Positions 6,657-7,958 of a stretch of 7,958 bases of DNA are shown piece after piece. A model generated the notes under the pieces. That model was not told the DNA's origin. It did no database searches and saw nothing but the letters and a program-made list of their open reading frames with translations. Origin of the DNA: CAWUIO01 sp963922455. GTDB taxonomy: Bacteria; Bacteroidota; Bacteroidia; Cytophagales; Microscillaceae. Where the stretch lies: assembly GCA_963922455.1 (NCBI GenBank), contig CAWUIO010000187.1:1-7958 (forward strand), read 5' to 3'. Within the stretch, counting starts at the first letter, position 1; every line of letters starts with the position of its first letter. The position numbers were made by a program, and so were the translations under genes.

Positions 6657-6690
6657 AAACCCTGCCTCTTTGGCGGGGTTTACGCTTTTT
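6657..6690 (+). terminator. Rho-independent terminator of the sugar transferase gene
   Basis: AAACCCTGCC (6657-6666) pairs with GGCGGGGTTT (6672-6681) over ten positions including one T-G wobble, with a 5-nt loop TCTTT. A five-T run follows at 6686-6690. The plus-strand orientation fits termination of the transferase transcript. The reverse strand also has an A/T flank, so partial bidirectional function is possible. Confidence 0.8.
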
Positions 6691-6724
6691 AAGCAAAATC
6701 ATTTTTTTGGTCTGTTGTTTGTCC

Positions 6725-6742
6725 CCAATTTCAAGAAATTGG
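6725..6742. promoter_or_regulatory. Perfect 18-bp dyad, candidate operator
   Basis: CCAATTTC-AA-GAAATTGG is an 8-bp perfect inverted repeat with a 2-bp centre, about 90-105 bp upstream of the secreted-protein gene. The two-base centre is too tight for a good RNA hairpin and suits a dimeric DNA-binding protein better. TACCTTGT at 6753-6760 just downstream is a weak (6 of 8) match to the -7 element TAnnTTTG, but no -33 element lies at the right distance. Confidence 0.5.
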
Positions 6743-6830
6743 CGTATACTTATACCTTGTATTTATAAATCTTTTTTGGTAATGAGACGTTAAAAAAAAT
6801 CCGGGCGAGTACCGAAATTTCTATTACTAT

Positions 6831-7829
6831 ATGAATAAACACACCAACAGGATTTGGCTAACTGGACTTTTATGCTTGTTTATTTGGGCAAATACTTTTT
6901 CCCAAAGTTCCCGTAAAGCCAAGCTACTAGGCAAAATTGATCCCAAAGAAATTATCCAAACCCTTGAGCTGAATCCTACCCCAAGTATGGAGGCGCTTAA
7001 TACCAAGATTTTAGAATATAAAACGATCTTGGAAGAAGAATACAGAAGACAATTTCAAGAAGTCTTGGAGGAGCTGAATGACCTGCGAGACCCCCTCTAT
7101 CAGTACCGGGTAGGTTTGTCGGCCAAAAAACTAGAAGGTATCAATATTTACCACGATTATGGGAGTAGTCAGAAAAATAATGAAGACAATACTTGTGTCA
7201 ACGGCTGGTGTCAAGCTATGGCGGGTACCGGGCTGGTTCAATTTAATGACTTAGCCAGTGGCCATATTTCATTCTACGCCAAAACCTTTGCGGAGGAACG
7301 GAGTAAATCGAAACCGAATCTATGGCAAAAAAAACCTAAATATATCAATGTTCGTGACCTGCTCAACAATGCGCAACGCTACGGATTTCTCCCTATTGAT
7401 CTAGATTTGGCCCAAAGGGGTGACTTCTGTATTCAATATTATCGCAAAACCCGGATCCGGAACGAATTCGGGCCGCAACACCTTAGCTTGATCGATCAAG
7501 TTATCCCTTGGGAAAATGGTTGGTTTGAGCTTAGAGATTGGCACGAAGGAATCGAAGATATGCCTTATCTGTACCGTACGGGTTTTAACCTTCCCAATAG
7601 CTATAACAATATTTTTCGCCCAGAGAATGTCTACTATGGTTACCAAAATGAGGAGGGCAAAGAGCGTTGGCTTTATGGCAAAAATCCTAATGTATGCCAA
7701 GCCTACGGGTATTTTGGCAATAACGTAGACAAGGCCAAGGATCTGATCAAACAAATCAACTTTATTCGAGGGCAATTAAACCTCTTAGGCCGCCTCACTA
7801 CCGAATATCTGGTTCGCAGGATCAAGTAA
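6831..7829 (+). CDS. Secreted protein of unknown function, possible CHAP/NlpC-type amidase
   Basis: The 332-aa product has a signal peptide (about 1-25, NTFSQS after a hydrophobic core), so it should be exported. Residues about 52-85 are charged and probably helical or coiled coil. The central part loosely recalls papain-fold amidases (CHAP or NlpC/P60): a Cys before a helix (C122 in NTCVNGWCQAM, with C127 as alternative), then RGDFCIQY (197-204) like the conserved GD-strand, H217 in FGPQHLSLIDQV, and a WFELRDWHEG strand (231-240) that could supply the third polar residue. I do not recognise the family by sequence, so the enzymatic assignment is inference; a non-catalytic secreted protein is possible. 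The C-terminus (300-332) is helical and basic. There is no Shine-Dalgarno before the ATG, in line with the other genes. It appears to be a single-gene unit, with a terminator upstream and repeat copy B downstream. Confidence 0.85.
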   Translation: MNKHTNRIWLTGLLCLFIWANTFSQSSRKAKLLGKIDPKEIIQTLELNPTPSMEALNTKILEYKTILEEEYRRQFQEVLEELNDLRDPLYQYRVGLSAKKLEGINIYHDYGSSQKNNEDNTCVNGWCQAMAGTGLVQFNDLASGHISFYAKTFAEERSKSKPNLWQKKPKYINVRDLLNNAQRYGFLPIDLDLAQRGDFCIQYYRKTRIRNEFGPQHLSLIDQVIPWENGWFELRDWHEGIEDMPYLYRTGFNLPNSYNNIFRPENVYYGYQNEEGKERWLYGKNPNVCQAYGYFGNNVDKAKDLIKQINFIRGQLNLLGRLTTEYLVRRIK

Positions 7830-7854
7830 AATTTTGTAAAAGATATAGATATCA

Positions 7855-7958
7855 GGGGCTTCCCCGCGCCAAAGATATGTGAGCTAATAAAAGCAACTTG
7901 AGCAGCGCGGGTCGGGCTTTCGCTACTCGCTGCCTTATCCCGCGAGGCCTACACGAGC
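7855..7958 (+). repeat. Three-arm GC-rich 3'-flanking repeat, copy B (runs off the window)
   Basis: It starts 25 nt after the stop of the secreted-protein gene with GGGGCTTCCCC (7855-7865). Arm a is CCCGCGC (7863-7869), followed by a 35-nt AT-richer loop, arm b GCGCGGG (7905-7911), the core GGGTCGGGCTTTCGC (7909-7923) with ACTCGC (7925-7930), and arm c CCCGCG (7939-7944). Arm b is exactly complementary to arm a and to arm c, so two alternative stems are possible. The layout equals copy A at the left end, although arm and loop sequences differ. The element continues to or past the window end. Confidence 0.75.

Noticed and set aside
7401..7775. 124-aa minus-strand open frame inside the secreted-protein gene
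   Set aside because: It is antisense to a long plus-strand gene with a signal peptide and has no recognisable domain or leader.

Overview
The window looks like chromosomal DNA of a Bacteroidota bacterium (a Saprospiria/Cytophagia-type environmental lineage is plausible, but this is inference). The signs are a sensor kinase joined to carboxypeptidase-regulatory-like Ig domains and paired with a LytTR response regulator, AT-rich leaders without Shine-Dalgarno sequences, a WcaJ/WbaP-type sugar transferase, and a GC-rich GGGTCGGGCTTTCGC-type repeat downstream of genes.

Layout from left to right. Positions 1-80 are a heptamer tandem array that runs off the window edge. Positions 81-459 are a GC-rich non-coding stretch of hairpins, ending in repeat copy A just downstream of a minus-strand haloalkane dehalogenase gene (464-1360). 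A short spacer with an inverted repeat follows, then a 162-bp MITE-like element (1453-1614). Next comes a minus-strand signalling block: a free-standing receiver protein lacking its phospho-acceptor Asp (1619-1996), a REC-LytTR regulator (2162-2968) and a membrane histidine kinase (2977-4761). A 588-bp AT-rich divergent intergenic region separates this from a plus-strand initiating sugar-phosphate transferase (5350-6456). A second, about 90% identical copy of the MITE (6467-6627) lies between that gene's stop codon and its rho-independent terminator. A perfect dyad and a secreted 332-aa protein (6831-7829) of possible cysteine-amidase type follow. The window ends in repeat copy B (7855-7958).

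Kinase and LytTR regulator almost certainly form a two-gene transcription unit and a cognate pair. The degenerate receiver on the same strand may act as a phosphorylation-independent partner or decoy. The transferase should load the first sugar phosphate onto undecaprenyl phosphate for surface polysaccharide, and the secreted protein may act on the envelope. No sequence evidence links the dehalogenase to these functions.

The most interesting signals are non-coding. (1) Two copies of a fully palindromic MITE have matching terminal inverted repeats and 3-bp TNA target duplications, and both lie within 11 bp of a stop codon. (2) A three-arm GC-rich 3'-flanking repeat occurs twice, each copy in sense behind a gene; its arm sequences differ between copies but remain complementary, and the middle arm can pair with either outer arm.
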